A program made the translations under genes and the position numbers. DNA of 64,000 bases, from contig JBIKIN010000001.1 of assembly GCA_044361595.1 (NCBI GenBank), positions 124,001 to 188,000 of the forward strand, in the 5' to 3' direction. The notes beneath the pieces were generated by a model, which was not told the DNA's origin, made no database searches, and saw only the letters and a list, made by a program, of their open reading frames with translations. Shown piece after piece: positions 1 through 8,406 of the stretch; within the stretch, counting starts at the first letter, position 1; each line of letters starts with the position of its first letter. Source of the stretch: Pseudopedobacter sp044361595 (GTDB taxonomy: Bacteria > Bacteroidota > Bacteroidia > Sphingobacteriales > Sphingobacteriaceae).

Positions 1-26
1 TTGAAATCTAGTTTAGCGTTAATGAT

Positions 27-34
27 TACCTTTG
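27..34 (+). promoter_or_regulatory. -7 promoter box TACCTTTG
   Basis: Exact match to the Bacteroidota -7 consensus TAnnTTTG. It ends four bases before the ATG at 39, so transcription would start at or next to the start codon (leaderless mRNA, inference). A TTG at 1-3 is a weak -33 candidate with spacing a few bases too long. Confidence 0.55.
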
Positions 35-38
35 ATTA

Positions 39-1007
39 ATGAATATTTTTGATTTAAAAAACAAAGAAGAATTTAACCAAGCTTGTTTATCTGTTTTTCA
101 GCATCAAATTAAAAATATTGATGTTTTCCAAGCTTTTGTTAAAGGGTTAAAAGTAGATATTAATCAAGTTAAACATTACTCTCAAATACCGTTTTTACCC
201 ATTCAGTTTTTTAAATCTCATGCCATTATTGATGATAAAAAAAATACTGAAATTACTTTTACCAGTTCTGGTACCACCGGCAACATCACCAGCTCGCACT
301 TTGTAAAAGATGTTAGCCTATACCAAAAAAGCTATATAAACGCATTTAATCATTTTTATGGCGATATCTCCGATTGGTGTATTTTGGCCTTATTGCCTAA
401 TTATTCTGAACGAGAAGGCTCTTCGTTAATTTATATGGTTGATGATTTAATTCAAAAAACCAATCACCCAAAGAGTGGTTATTTTTTGCATAACCACCAA
501 GATTTACAGCAAACCTTACTAAAACTACAATCAACTAAGCAAAAGACTTTATTGATTGGAGTAACCTATGCCCTACTAGATTTTGCAGAACAGTTTGCAA
601 TAAATTTCCCAGAACTAACCGTGATGGAAACCGGCGGTATGAAAGGAAAGCGTAAAGAAATGGTACGCGAAGAATTGCACCAAGTTTTGTGTGCTGGTTT
701 TGGAATTTCTAAAATACATTCAGAATATGGTATGACCGAACTTTTATCTCAAGCTTATTCTAAAGGTGATGGCATTTTTAATTGCCCTCCTTGGATGAAA
801 ATATTAATTAGAGACACCAATGACCCGCTTTCGCTGATAGAAAACGGAAAAACTGGAGGGATTAATGTAATAGATTTAGCGAATCAGCATTCTTGTTCTT
901 TTATTGCTACCCAAGATTTAGGTAAAATAATCGCCAATAATAGTTTTGAAGTTTTAGGTCGATTTGATAATAGCGATATTAGAGGCTGTAATTTGATGGT
1001 GGGTTAG
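39..1007 (+). CDS. LuxE-like acyl-protein synthetase / acyl-adenylating enzyme
   Basis: A 322-residue protein of the AMP-forming acyl synthetase superfamily, closest in kind to LuxE acyl-protein synthetases. The adenylate-binding loop TSSGTTG lies near residues 75-81, and METGGMKGKR and HSEYGMTELLSQAY in the second half fit the family's conserved nucleotide-binding motifs. It is cytoplasmic, with no signal peptide. In Bacteroidota such genes usually stand alone; the acyl substrate is unknown. The ATG at 39 is supported by the promoter box directly before it. The gene is not linked to its neighbours, and a DUF808 gene follows after about 125 bases. Confidence 0.75.
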   Translation: MNIFDLKNKEEFNQACLSVFQHQIKNIDVFQAFVKGLKVDINQVKHYSQIPFLPIQFFKSHAIIDDKKNTEITFTSSGTTGNITSSHFVKDVSLYQKSYINAFNHFYGDISDWCILALLPNYSEREGSSLIYMVDDLIQKTNHPKSGYFLHNHQDLQQTLLKLQSTKQKTLLIGVTYALLDFAEQFAINFPELTVMETGGMKGKRKEMVREELHQVLCAGFGISKIHSEYGMTELLSQAYSKGDGIFNCPPWMKILIRDTNDPLSLIENGKTGGINVIDLANQHSCSFIATQDLGKIIANNSFEVLGRFDNSDIRGCNLMVG

Positions 1008-1131
1008 GTTTTAAAACATTTATTATATAATCACTTCAATAATCAAATCCATTATTATTTCTAATTTAGAAATGTGTTTCGTTATTTAGCGTTTACACTT
1101 ATTTTTAACATAAAAAACAATCTTATAACTT

Positions 1132-2001
1132 ATGCCATCAGGATTTTTTGCCTTATTAGATGATGTTGCCGTTTTAATGGACGACGTAGCTGCAATGAGT
1201 AAAATTGCAACCAAAAAAACTGCTGGAATTTTGGCCGATGATTTGGCCGTAAACGCCGAAAAAGCATCGGGCTTTATCTCATCTAGAGAGTTGCCCGTTT
1301 TATTTAAAATAGCCAAAGGATCGTTATTGAGTAAAGTGATTATTTTACCTATTGCATTTCTTTTAAGTGCTTTTTTACCCGCTTTAATTATTCCCATTTT
1401 ACTGATTGGCGGAGTTTACTTAGCCTACGAAGGGGTAGAAAAAATACACGAATACTTTTTCCATAAGAACGAATCCAAAGTTAAAGCGGCCGCCATAGAA
1501 ATGACCGAAGCCGAAATTTTAGCCTATGAGGATAAAAAAGTAAAAGCCGCCATCGTTGTCGATTTTATTTTATCTATAGAAATTGTAATTATAGCCTTAG
1601 GATCTGTAACTGAGGAACCTCTTAACATACAAATATTGGTAGTTACCATTGTTGCTTTTTTAGCTACCATTGGCGTTTATGGCTTGGTTGCTTTATTGGT
1701 TAGAATGGATGATTTAGGCTTAAGACTCATCAAATCTGCAAACGGAAAAGCTGGTTTTGTAAATAGCTTAGGCAATGGATTAGTAAAAACGCTACCCATT
1801 TTAGTAAGGGCTTTAAGTGTAATAGGCACCTTTGCCATGATTTTAGTTGCAGGCGGCATATTTGTTCATAATCTTCATAGCATACACGATTTATTGCATG
1901 CTTTACCTAGTATTCTTGCCGAATTATTGACAGGTTTAGTGGTAGGAATTATTGCTTTAATTTTAGTGAAAATAGTAATGAAAGTAATTGGAAAGAAATA
2001 A
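1132..2001 (+). CDS. DUF808 (YedI-like) membrane protein
   Basis: A 289-residue integral membrane protein. The N-terminus, with LLDDVAVLMDDVAAMSKIATKKTAGILADDLAVNAEK over residues 7-43, is the hallmark of the DUF808/YedI family. Several hydrophobic segments follow (about 65-95, 140-160, 165-190, 235-255, 262-285). Length is near that of E. coli YedI (305). The biochemical role of the family is unknown. A lipoprotein gene follows 23 bases downstream on the same strand and may be co-transcribed. Confidence 0.8.
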   Translation: MPSGFFALLDDVAVLMDDVAAMSKIATKKTAGILADDLAVNAEKASGFISSRELPVLFKIAKGSLLSKVIILPIAFLLSAFLPALIIPILLIGGVYLAYEGVEKIHEYFFHKNESKVKAAAIEMTEAEILAYEDKKVKAAIVVDFILSIEIVIIALGSVTEEPLNIQILVVTIVAFLATIGVYGLVALLVRMDDLGLRLIKSANGKAGFVNSLGNGLVKTLPILVRALSVIGTFAMILVAGGIFVHNLHSIHDLLHALPSILAELLTGLVVGIIALILVKIVMKVIGKK

Positions 2002-2024
2002 AAAAAGACAAAATAAATATACAC

Positions 2025-2474
2025 ATGAAATATGTAGCTACACTAATATTGGCATCCATTTTATTGGTTTCTTGCAGCAATCATCAACAAAATGGCCAAT
2101 CAGAAAACGAAAAACTAATCAAAAAATACTATCAGCTTTTTAACAATCATCAATGGAATGAAATGGCTAAAATGTATGCCCCTATTTCTGAGTTTAAAGA
2201 CCCATCTTTGGGGCAAGGAATTGTAAAACAAAGCAGAGAAGATATTGTGATTAAATATGCTGGTTTGCAAGAGATGTTTCCAGATGTAAAAGACGAGATT
2301 ATACAAATTTACCCTTCGGATGATAAACACATGGTGGTAGAATTTATTTCTAAAGGAACTGCGTCAGATGGCTCTACATTTGAACTTCCCATTTGCAATA
2401 TTTTCACAATCGAGAATGGATTAATTACCAAAGATTTCACCTATTACGATAATTTTGAATCGTCTGAAAAGTAA
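2025..2474 (+). CDS. SnoaL/NTF2-like lipoprotein
   Basis: A 149-residue protein with a lipoprotein signal: hydrophobic residues 4-15 ending in a lipobox LLVSC, so Cys17 would be lipidated. The rest (ENEKLIKKYYQLFNNHQWNE, then FKDPSLGQG) has the look of a SnoaL-like or NTF2-like cone fold, a family that binds small molecules or has small enzymatic roles. The substrate is unknown. Probably exported and anchored in the inner or outer membrane. It lies 23 bases after the DUF808 gene. Confidence 0.65.
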   Translation: MKYVATLILASILLVSCSNHQQNGQSENEKLIKKYYQLFNNHQWNEMAKMYAPISEFKDPSLGQGIVKQSREDIVIKYAGLQEMFPDVKDEIIQIYPSDDKHMVVEFISKGTASDGSTFELPICNIFTIENGLITKDFTYYDNFESSEK

Positions 2475-2645
2475 AGATCAATCAATTTAAAAGCTATATT
2501 TCAGTTTAATAAAGTCTAAATATAATCAGACAAAATAAACTCATCAGCAAATAAACTTATCCTCTCACTATCTTTTTTAAGATGATAACCCAGCATCTTG
2601 GGTGTGAATGACTGCATCAACCATTTTTATAAACAAACCAATTTT

Positions 2646-3170
2646 TTACTTTTTTTTATAATGCATTTGAACCAATCCTTTCTCGAAAGATTTTACAGAA
2701 ACCAATGCTAATTTTTGCTCCGGATTACCGTCTTTAAAAAGTTTGGTACCACTACCTACCAAAATTGGAATCACAGAAATGATAAACTCATCTATCAATT
2801 GATCTTTTAGCAATTCGTTCACTATCTCTGCGCCACCATCACAAAAAATATTTTTGCCTTCCTCAGATTTTAGCTTCTCTATTAAGGATTTCAAATTACC
2901 ATTATAGAAATTTACCGAACCTATACTGGCTTTAGGTGTACGAGTAATTACGTAAGCTTCCTTATCTGCATGAGGAAAATCATAACCCATATTAATTACT
3001 TTGTCATACGTTTTACGGCCTACAATTACTGCATCTACCGTTTTTATAAAATCGGCATAGCCGTAGTCCTCCCCTTCTTGTGCAACTATGTCCAGAAAAC
3101 TTAAATCATCATTGGGTTGTGCAATATAACCGTCTAAACTGGTGGCAATGTATAAGATAACTTTTCTCAT
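2646..3170 (-). CDS. Dihydrofolate reductase-family protein (RibD C-terminal type)
   Basis: A 174-residue NADPH-binding reductase-like protein of the RibD_C/YyaP class. The start MRKVILYIATSLDGYIA, the motif DAVIVGRKTYDKV and FCDGGAEIVNELLKDQLIDEFIISVIPILVGSG are typical. Stand-alone members of this family are usually not the housekeeping DHFR and their substrates are seldom known. An NTF2-like gene lies 24 bases upstream on the same strand, so the two are likely one transcript. Confidence 0.75.
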   Translation of the reverse strand: MRKVILYIATSLDGYIAQPNDDLSFLDIVAQEGEDYGYADFIKTVDAVIVGRKTYDKVINMGYDFPHADKEAYVITRTPKASIGSVNFYNGNLKSLIEKLKSEEGKNIFCDGGAEIVNELLKDQLIDEFIISVIPILVGSGTKLFKDGNPEQKLALVSVKSFEKGLVQMHYKKK

Positions 3171-3194
3171 TTTTTGATTTTTTTGGCAGTTGTT

Positions 3195-3653
3195 TTATTC
3201 CTTTTTAAAAGGAGTGGAATGAAGCATTTCTAGTTTCCATCCGTCCTTTGTTAAAATTGCATTTGCGCTTTCTAGCCAATGAGCTTTACCAACAATTTTA
3301 TCATCAACCAAAAAAATTGCATAGTTATGGTAAGCAACCCAAGCATTTTTTTTTACTACTTTAATTTCAATAATTTCAATGGTATTGATTCTAGTTGGAT
3401 TTGGTTGCCTGATGATGGCATCATCCAAATAATTTGCAATAGAATCGTTATTCCAAACTTCTCCGTTTTCTAAAAGCAGAAAGTCTTTTGTATAGTACTT
3501 ATCAATGTTTTTAGAATCTAGTTTAGACCATATTTGATCAAAAGAATTGATTACTAAATTTTTAATTTGTGTTTTGTCGGTTTCTTTTGAAACCTGACCA
3601 AATGATATCGTTGTTAAAAACAACATCAAAGTTAGGGGTATTAATTTTTTCAT
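3195..3653 (-). CDS. Secreted NTF2-like (DUF4440-type) protein
   Basis: A 152-residue protein with a Sec signal peptide (MKKLIPLTLMLFLTTISFGQ, cleavage after about residue 19). The mature part resembles the DUF4440/NTF2 family: an N-terminal helix (KTQIKNLVINSFDQIWSKLD), KYYTKDFLLLENGEVWNN, and C-terminal strands with WLESANAILTKDGWKLEMLHSTP. Likely periplasmic. The function is unknown. It probably forms a two-gene transcript with the reductase gene 24 bases downstream. Confidence 0.65.
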   Translation of the reverse strand: MKKLIPLTLMLFLTTISFGQVSKETDKTQIKNLVINSFDQIWSKLDSKNIDKYYTKDFLLLENGEVWNNDSIANYLDDAIIRQPNPTRINTIEIIEIKVVKKNAWVAYHNYAIFLVDDKIVGKAHWLESANAILTKDGWKLEMLHSTPFKKE

Positions 3654-3792
3654 TTTTTTCTTTATTTACAATTATCTTTTTTAGGCTTTGGATTTGGTTG
3701 GATTTAGAAGTTCTTCCATGTTAAACCAAACCTTATCCTTCCAAATTTAAAGAATTAGATATCTTTTTATATTTCCTGACTCTAAAAATTAA

Positions 3793-3951
3793 CTAGATAA
3801 TCCAGAAAGCCATTATACAAAATACAATTGGTTCTATAATACAGAAAATCCAAACATTAATTTCTTCATAAGTCATGTCTAGAATTTTAGCAAGTTTTTG
3901 CAAAAATTCTACACACCAGTAGAATACATTATTAAAGCTGTATTTTTCCAT
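3793..3951 (-). CDS. 52-residue single-pass membrane peptide
   Basis: A small reading frame starting MEKYSFNNVFYWCVEF and continuing through MTYEEINVWIFCIIEP into a hydrophobic C-terminal segment (about residues 32-52), ending at a stop at 3793. The pattern of a short polar helix, a TYEEIN(V/I)WIF motif and one membrane segment looks like a small protein I have seen repeatedly in Bacteroidota, so I regard it as real. It has no named function. The surrounding 3654-4140 holds no other gene that I can support. Confidence 0.5.
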   Translation of the reverse strand: MEKYSFNNVFYWCVEFLQKLAKILDMTYEEINVWIFCIIEPIVFCIMAFWII

Positions 3952-4090
3952 AACTCTATTTGTTTAAATGGCTTTTACTTGGTTTTTTCTTTGGCGAAAG
4001 AATGAAGCTGAAAGACCAATTGTTATTGCTTTTTGTGCCTTCTGTAATTTGATGCTTAATAAAATCATACATAAAGCTAATTAATGGCTA

Positions 4091-4134
4091 GGCACAAGTA
4101 TCCATTTCACAGGCCTCGTCTACATACTTGCGCC
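4091..4134 (-). repeat. Hairpin repeat A (GGCACAAGTAT / ATACTTGCGCC arms)
   Basis: A 44-bp element with 11-bp inverted arms at 4091-4101 and 4124-4134, perfect except for one position (GCACAAGT against GCGCAAGT), and an unrelated 22-bp centre. It has the same arms as three elements at 34.1-34.5 kb. The single mismatch becomes a G-T wobble on the minus strand, which gives the element an orientation. It lies just before the broken start of the hsdS fragment. Confidence 0.65.
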
Positions 4135-4140
4135 ATTTAG

Positions 4141-4689
4141 GGGCGAAATGATGAATATTGGAATGGTAACATCCCTTGGGTAAGCCCTAAAGATATGTGG
4201 ACCGAATTTGTTTCAGATACAGAAATGAAAGTAACGCCAAAAGGAATTAAAGAATCCTCTACGAATCTAATTCCCATAGGTTCATTATTAATTGTTGGTC
4301 GTTCCGGCATTTTGAAAAGAAAATTGCCAGTTGCAATAAATATTGTTGAGTGTACTGTTAACCAAGATATGAAAGTAATTGTGCCACTTATAATATCTAT
4401 GAATAGATTTCTTCAATTTATGTTTTGGGGGTTAGAATCTATTATTTTGAGAGAATTCGTAAAATTTGGAATGACTGTGCATAGTTTAAAATATGATGAA
4501 TTTTCACAAATGCCAATTCCTCTACCACCACTTCCCATACAAAACAAAATAGTTGAAAAACTAAACGAACTAATGCAACATTGTAATGCTTTAGAGGAAA
4601 GTATTAAAGCTAGCCAAACTTATAACCAACAATTAATGCAGCAGATTTTAAAAGAGGCTTTAGAGGTTAAAGAAGAAGAAATTATTTAA
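4141..4689 (+). pseudogene. hsdS: 5'-truncated type I restriction specificity subunit (HsdS fragment)
   Basis: The frame is open from 4141 and reads WNGNIPWVSPKDMW before the first ATG at 4195; GxIPWVSPKDM is the usual opening of a type I HsdS target-recognition domain. The rest covers one recognition domain and its conserved helix (PIPLPPLPIQNKIVEKLNEL, then a coiled helix to the end). A full HsdS has two such domains and about 400 residues; here about 180 remain, and no hsdM or hsdR is in the window. An in-frame stop at 4138-4140 and the hairpin repeat just upstream show that the 5' part is lost. A short product from the ATG at 4195 is possible but unlikely to be functional alone. Confidence 0.8.
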
Positions 4690-4731
4690 TATAAAATTAC
4701 ATTTTCATTAAATAAAGAATAATCTGTATTT

Positions 4732-5148
4732 ATGGAAACAGAAAGTTTTAATTTACCAACTGAAGACTATAATCATTTACAAAAGCAATATCCTAATTTG
4801 GGTAAGAATGGAGATATTTCAAAAATTGCAATAGAAATAGTTAAACTCTATTTTCAAACTAAATCAACCAAGATTACTTTTAAAAAAGCAAAAAATGGTG
4901 GTGATATTATTGTTTGTAATAATGAAGTAGAAATAGAATATGAAGTAAAAGGAACCGAAGATAGTGAACTTGCATTTAGCAAATTAAAAGTATCAAGTCA
5001 AAAATGCCATGATGCATTAAAGAATGGAATGGTCTTAATAAGGGTAACGAACATCAGAAAGTACAACGTTATGCTATACTTTTTAAAATACGGCATTGAT
5101 TTTACATTACACCATGAACCTAGATGGAAACTTCAACAAGTCAAATGA
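4732..5148 (+). CDS. Hypothetical protein with possible PD-(D/E)XK nuclease core
   Basis: A 138-residue protein I cannot place firmly. Residues 55-75 (NGGDIIVCNN, then EIEYEVKGT) resemble the D...ExK core of PD-(D/E)XK nucleases and the EVKGT strand of DUF3883-type domains: Asp58, Glu71, Lys73. No signal peptide or membrane segment. It lies 42 bases after the hsdS fragment and 23 before the DUF488 gene on the same strand, which suggests a restriction or defence context. The nuclease reading is inference from one motif. Confidence 0.45.
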   Translation: METESFNLPTEDYNHLQKQYPNLGKNGDISKIAIEIVKLYFQTKSTKITFKKAKNGGDIIVCNNEVEIEYEVKGTEDSELAFSKLKVSSQKCHDALKNGMVLIRVTNIRKYNVMLYFLKYGIDFTLHHEPRWKLQQVK

Positions 5149-5171
5149 AAAAATACCATTACATTTGAACA

Positions 5172-6056
5172 ATGTTTTATAGAAGAAAAATAATACTCGC
5201 TTTATTGCAAATGTTTGAAGGGCAATTGGATAAAATCCGCTTGCAAAAGTTATTGTTTCTTTTTGTCAACAAACAAAGCAAAGCAGAGTATGATTTTATC
5301 CCTTACAAGTTTGGTTGTTATTCTTATTCTGCTAATGCCGATATGACTGCGATGGTTAAAAGGGGTTTTTTAAACGAGGATGAAAAAACCTTTCAAAAGA
5401 AAGACCGAGTCGACTACTTTAAACAATTAAAACCAGCCGATCTTAAATTGTTGCAAGAAGTAAGAGCCAATTATGGTAAAATGACAGTAAATGGTTTAAT
5501 GAAGCACACTTACATCAACTTTCCGTTTTATGCCACACGAAGTGAAGTAGCAGAAAGTATTTTGACTAAAGATGAATTAGGGCAAGTAATCAACGCCAAA
5601 CCTTTAGGAAATAAGACAGTACTTTTTACTATTGGTTATGAAGGTATTTCTTTAGAAGAGTATTTAGTGCGTTTGCTTAAAAATGATGTAAAGGTTTTAG
5701 TAGATGTTCGCAACAATCCATTAAGTATGAAATTTGGTTTTAGTAAAAGTCAATTGAAAAAATATTGTGCCAGTTTGGGGATTGATTATCTGCATATTCC
5801 AGAAGTAGGTATACAATCAGACCAACGCCAAGAATTGAATACCCAGAACGATTACGATAAATTGTTTACCATTTATTGTGAAAATAATTTAACCAAAACA
5901 ATAACTTACCAAAACGAAATCTTGAAGCTATTAAAACAACACAAACGCATTGCTTTAACTTGTTTTGAGGCCAATATTTGTCAATGCCATCGAAAGCATC
6001 TAGCCGAAGCGATTGAAACCTTACCGGGATTTAATTATGAATTAAAACACATTTAA
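5172..6056 (+). CDS. Fusion of a Panacea/SocA-like N-terminal domain with DUF488
   Basis: A 294-residue two-part protein. Residues about 5-70 (DKIRLQKLLFLFVNKQ, then FIPYKFGCYSY) resemble the helical domain of DUF4065/Panacea-type antitoxins. Residues about 150-294 are a DUF488 domain: TIGYEG at 154-159, DVRNNPLS at 178-185, and the Cys cluster around C264, C270, C272 followed by HR. The role of DUF488 is not established. Only 3 bases separate it from the next gene, so it heads a three-gene operon. The fusion suggests a sensor or antitoxin module joined to an enzyme-like domain (inference). Confidence 0.7.
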   Translation: MFYRRKIILALLQMFEGQLDKIRLQKLLFLFVNKQSKAEYDFIPYKFGCYSYSANADMTAMVKRGFLNEDEKTFQKKDRVDYFKQLKPADLKLLQEVRANYGKMTVNGLMKHTYINFPFYATRSEVAESILTKDELGQVINAKPLGNKTVLFTIGYEGISLEEYLVRLLKNDVKVLVDVRNNPLSMKFGFSKSQLKKYCASLGIDYLHIPEVGIQSDQRQELNTQNDYDKLFTIYCENNLTKTITYQNEILKLLKQHKRIALTCFEANICQCHRKHLAEAIETLPGFNYELKHI

Positions 6057-6059
6057 TTT

Positions 6060-6875
6060 ATGGCGCTAACGAAAGTATTAATTACGGTAAAAACCTATCC
6101 AACACTTTCTGCCAAATACGATGAATTGGTTTGCACAGCAGGTTTTAAAGAAGATGGTACTTGGATTAGACTTTATCCTGTCCCTTTTCGAAAAAAATCT
6201 TACAACGAGCAATACAAAAAGTACGATTGGATAGAAGTTGATTTAGTGAAGAATACCAACGATTTTAGACCTGATAGTTACCGTCCGAAAAATATTGATA
6301 CCGAAATAAAAGTTGTTGGACATATAGACACCTCAAACAATTGGGAAGAACGAAAAAAAATCTGTTTAGGGAAAATTTATTACAACCTTACTGAATTAAT
6401 TTCAGAAGCAAAAAACAAAGACATTTGCACTTCGTTAGCTGTTTTCAAACCTACAGAGATTCTTGATTTTTACGCTGAACCTGTCGAAAGAAATTGGAAT
6501 AAAGATAAGTTAGATAAGCTAAATCAACTTAATCTTTTTGAAACTAACAAAGAAGGGAAATTTGAAGTGGTACAAAAACTACCCTACAAGTTCAAATTCC
6601 GTTTCAAAGATATACAGGGAACAGAAAGCCGTATGATGATTGAGGATTGGGAAACAGGGCAACTTTTTTGGAGACAACTTGCAAAATACGAGGGCAATGA
6701 ACAGAGAGCTATTGAAGACGTTCGCAAAAAATACTTTGATGATTTTGCTAAAACCAAAGACTTGCATTTTTTCTTGGGTACAACTTTTGAATTTCATATG
6801 CGAAATGCTCCCAATCCATTTATTATAATTGGCTCATTTCAACCTAAGATAAATTTACAAATGAAGTTGTTTTAA
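6060..6875 (+). CDS. Conserved hypothetical protein, dual-OB-like, DUF488 partner
   Basis: A 271-residue soluble protein. The opening KVLITVKTYPTLSAKYDELVCTAG over residues 5-28, followed by WIRLYPVPFRK and KKYDWIEVDL, is a conserved pattern that I associate with a two-OB-fold protein found beside DUF488 genes. OB folds bind nucleic acid or peptides, so a nucleic-acid-binding role is possible. No catalytic motif is evident. Spacing is 3 bases after the DUF488 fusion and 6 bases before the next gene: one operon. Confidence 0.55.
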   Translation: MALTKVLITVKTYPTLSAKYDELVCTAGFKEDGTWIRLYPVPFRKKSYNEQYKKYDWIEVDLVKNTNDFRPDSYRPKNIDTEIKVVGHIDTSNNWEERKKICLGKIYYNLTELISEAKNKDICTSLAVFKPTEILDFYAEPVERNWNKDKLDKLNQLNLFETNKEGKFEVVQKLPYKFKFRFKDIQGTESRMMIEDWETGQLFWRQLAKYEGNEQRAIEDVRKKYFDDFAKTKDLHFFLGTTFEFHMRNAPNPFIIIGSFQPKINLQMKLF

Positions 6876-6881
6876 TACAAT

Positions 6882-7733
6882 ATGACACATTTACAATTCA
6901 ATAGTACAAATGATTTAAAGTTTAGTCATTCATTGGAAGGTGTAATTGCTGATTACAAAAAGATAAAACATATTTTAGGATATTTAAGCATTTCACAGAA
7001 AAATGTAGATTTTACTGACCAACAGTATTTAGATTTTGCTAACACAATCTTAGTTAGCCAATGTCTGCTAAGAAATAAACCTCTTCATTTGGTTGAGAAT
7101 GTAAATCCTATATCTTCCAATAATTTTATCAATGATTTTTCACCTTTTTATAAATATACCTCAAATGATGTTTTTAATAAATATATCAAAAATGGTATAT
7201 GGCAATTAGGTACAATTAACCAATATAGGACCATAGAAAACATCAAACAAAGAGATGAGTTTGAAGGATATTCCTTCATAAATCTAAATATCAATAATCA
7301 AATAGTAAGTGCAGTTTTTAATACTTGTTTCAATTACTATGTTTTTTGTGCAACAAAAACAGATGAATCAGTTGAACACAGAAATCAATTTGGAGAAAAG
7401 AAGTTAAGCTTTACAAATGTTAGGTCATTTGCCGAGGCAATGTGCAAAACAATAAATGCAAGAAGATATTTCATTCAAAATGTAGAATATAATACGTTGA
7501 AGCTATATATCAATAAAGAACCAATATATAATCCTAAAATTGATGTTAATCAGGTATTAACTCCTGAGTATTTTGAGCTTATTAAAAAGCATGTTTTTTA
7601 TCCAAGTCTTTTTGTAAAACCAGATGCATTTAAGCATGAGAATGAAGTGAGGATTGTATTTGAAATGTACAAAGATTGTAAACAACCTTTACGGTTTCAA
7701 AATAAAAATTTATTAAAATATTGCAGCTACTAG
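6882..7733 (+). CDS. DUF2971-like hypothetical protein
   Basis: A 283-residue protein without signal peptide. FYKYTSNDVFNKYIKNGIWQ and the later region around FCATKTDESVEH, plus a C-terminal FKHENEVRIVFEM, follow the order of DUF2971 (an opening KY...L.. strand, a loss-of-food-like charged centre, and a final E.E.RIV strand), a poorly known family common in defence and mobile islands. Third gene of the DUF488 operon. Similarity is judged by eye and the family assignment is uncertain. Confidence 0.45.
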   Translation: MTHLQFNSTNDLKFSHSLEGVIADYKKIKHILGYLSISQKNVDFTDQQYLDFANTILVSQCLLRNKPLHLVENVNPISSNNFINDFSPFYKYTSNDVFNKYIKNGIWQLGTINQYRTIENIKQRDEFEGYSFINLNINNQIVSAVFNTCFNYYVFCATKTDESVEHRNQFGEKKLSFTNVRSFAEAMCKTINARRYFIQNVEYNTLKLYINKEPIYNPKIDVNQVLTPEYFELIKKHVFYPSLFVKPDAFKHENEVRIVFEMYKDCKQPLRFQNKNLLKYCSY

Positions 7734-7989
7734 AATTTTATAAAGTTTGTTTTTCCACAACATAGGTTTTGCACAAGGGATACGAAGGGCTAGGTACATT
7801 TATTGGTTTGCTTTAAAACGCAAACCAATGAATTACGGAACCCCGAAGAAGCCCGCCCCGCTCCTTTTTGCGGGATGCGCTCAAATCAATGAATTGATCA
7901 TTAAAATAATGGCAAGTGTGACCTCTCTTTCCTCGAGGTGACGGTAAAGCGTAAAATTGGGTGGATATGGAAGAAACTCAGTTTAGTCT
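7734..7989. other. Non-coding stretch with hairpins
   Basis: No gene that I can support. It holds a perfect inverted repeat with 10-bp arms at 7802-7811 and 7820-7829 (ATTGGTTTGC / GCAAACCAAT), a CCCGC...GCGGG hairpin around 7850-7872, and a short ACCTC...GAGGT hairpin around 7921-7939. The GCAAACC hairpin resembles the one at 28890-28913, so these are probably dispersed repeats that may also end transcription of the operon before them. Confidence 0.55.
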
Positions 7990-8405
7990 AATGATTAAAA
8001 CCTATTGGTGAGATGTCTCCTTATGTCGACATGAGGATACGCATTAAACTTCGACTCCGCTCAGTTTGACAATGAAAATGAAAACCTATTTGTGAGATGT
8101 TACATTAGGTCGGCATGAGGATACGCATTAAACTTCGACTCCGCTCAGTTTGACAATGAAAATGAAAACCTATTTGTGAGATGTCTTCTTAGGTCGAAAT
8201 GACGATACGGATTAAACTTCGACTCCGCTCAGTTTGACAATAAAAATGAAAACCTATTTGTGAGATGTCTCCTTATGTCGACATGACGATATGCATTAAA
8301 CTTCGACTCCGCTCAGTTTGACAATGAATCGATTCCGCTCATTCTAATGATTAAACCCGATTTATGAGATGTCTCCTTAGGTCGACATGACGATACGGAT
8401 TAAAC
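7990..8405. repeat. 84-bp tandem repeat array, about five units
   Basis: The segment CTTCGACTCCGCTCAG starts at 8049, 8133, 8217 and 8301, a period of exactly 84 bases. Each unit alternates two motifs: TGAGATGTCTCCTTA followed by GTCGACATGA, and CTTCGACTCCGCTCAG followed by TTTGACAATGA. Partial copies close both ends. Units differ at only a few positions. On the other strand the motifs read TCGTCATGTCGAC and CTGAGCGGAGTCGAAG, which are common dispersed repeats in Bacteroidota; the second also occurs alone at 40909 and 42197. The array stops right at the 3' end of aroQ. Confidence 0.85.
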
Positions 8406-8406
8406 C

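Noticed and set aside
7747..7941. 64-residue plus-strand frame in the gap after the DUF2971-like gene
   Set aside because: It crosses several hairpin repeats, has GC-rich repeat codons and no recognisable protein pattern.
7990..8405. CRISPR-like array
   Set aside because: The 84-bp units are nearly identical across their whole length, with no unique spacers, and no cas genes are present.
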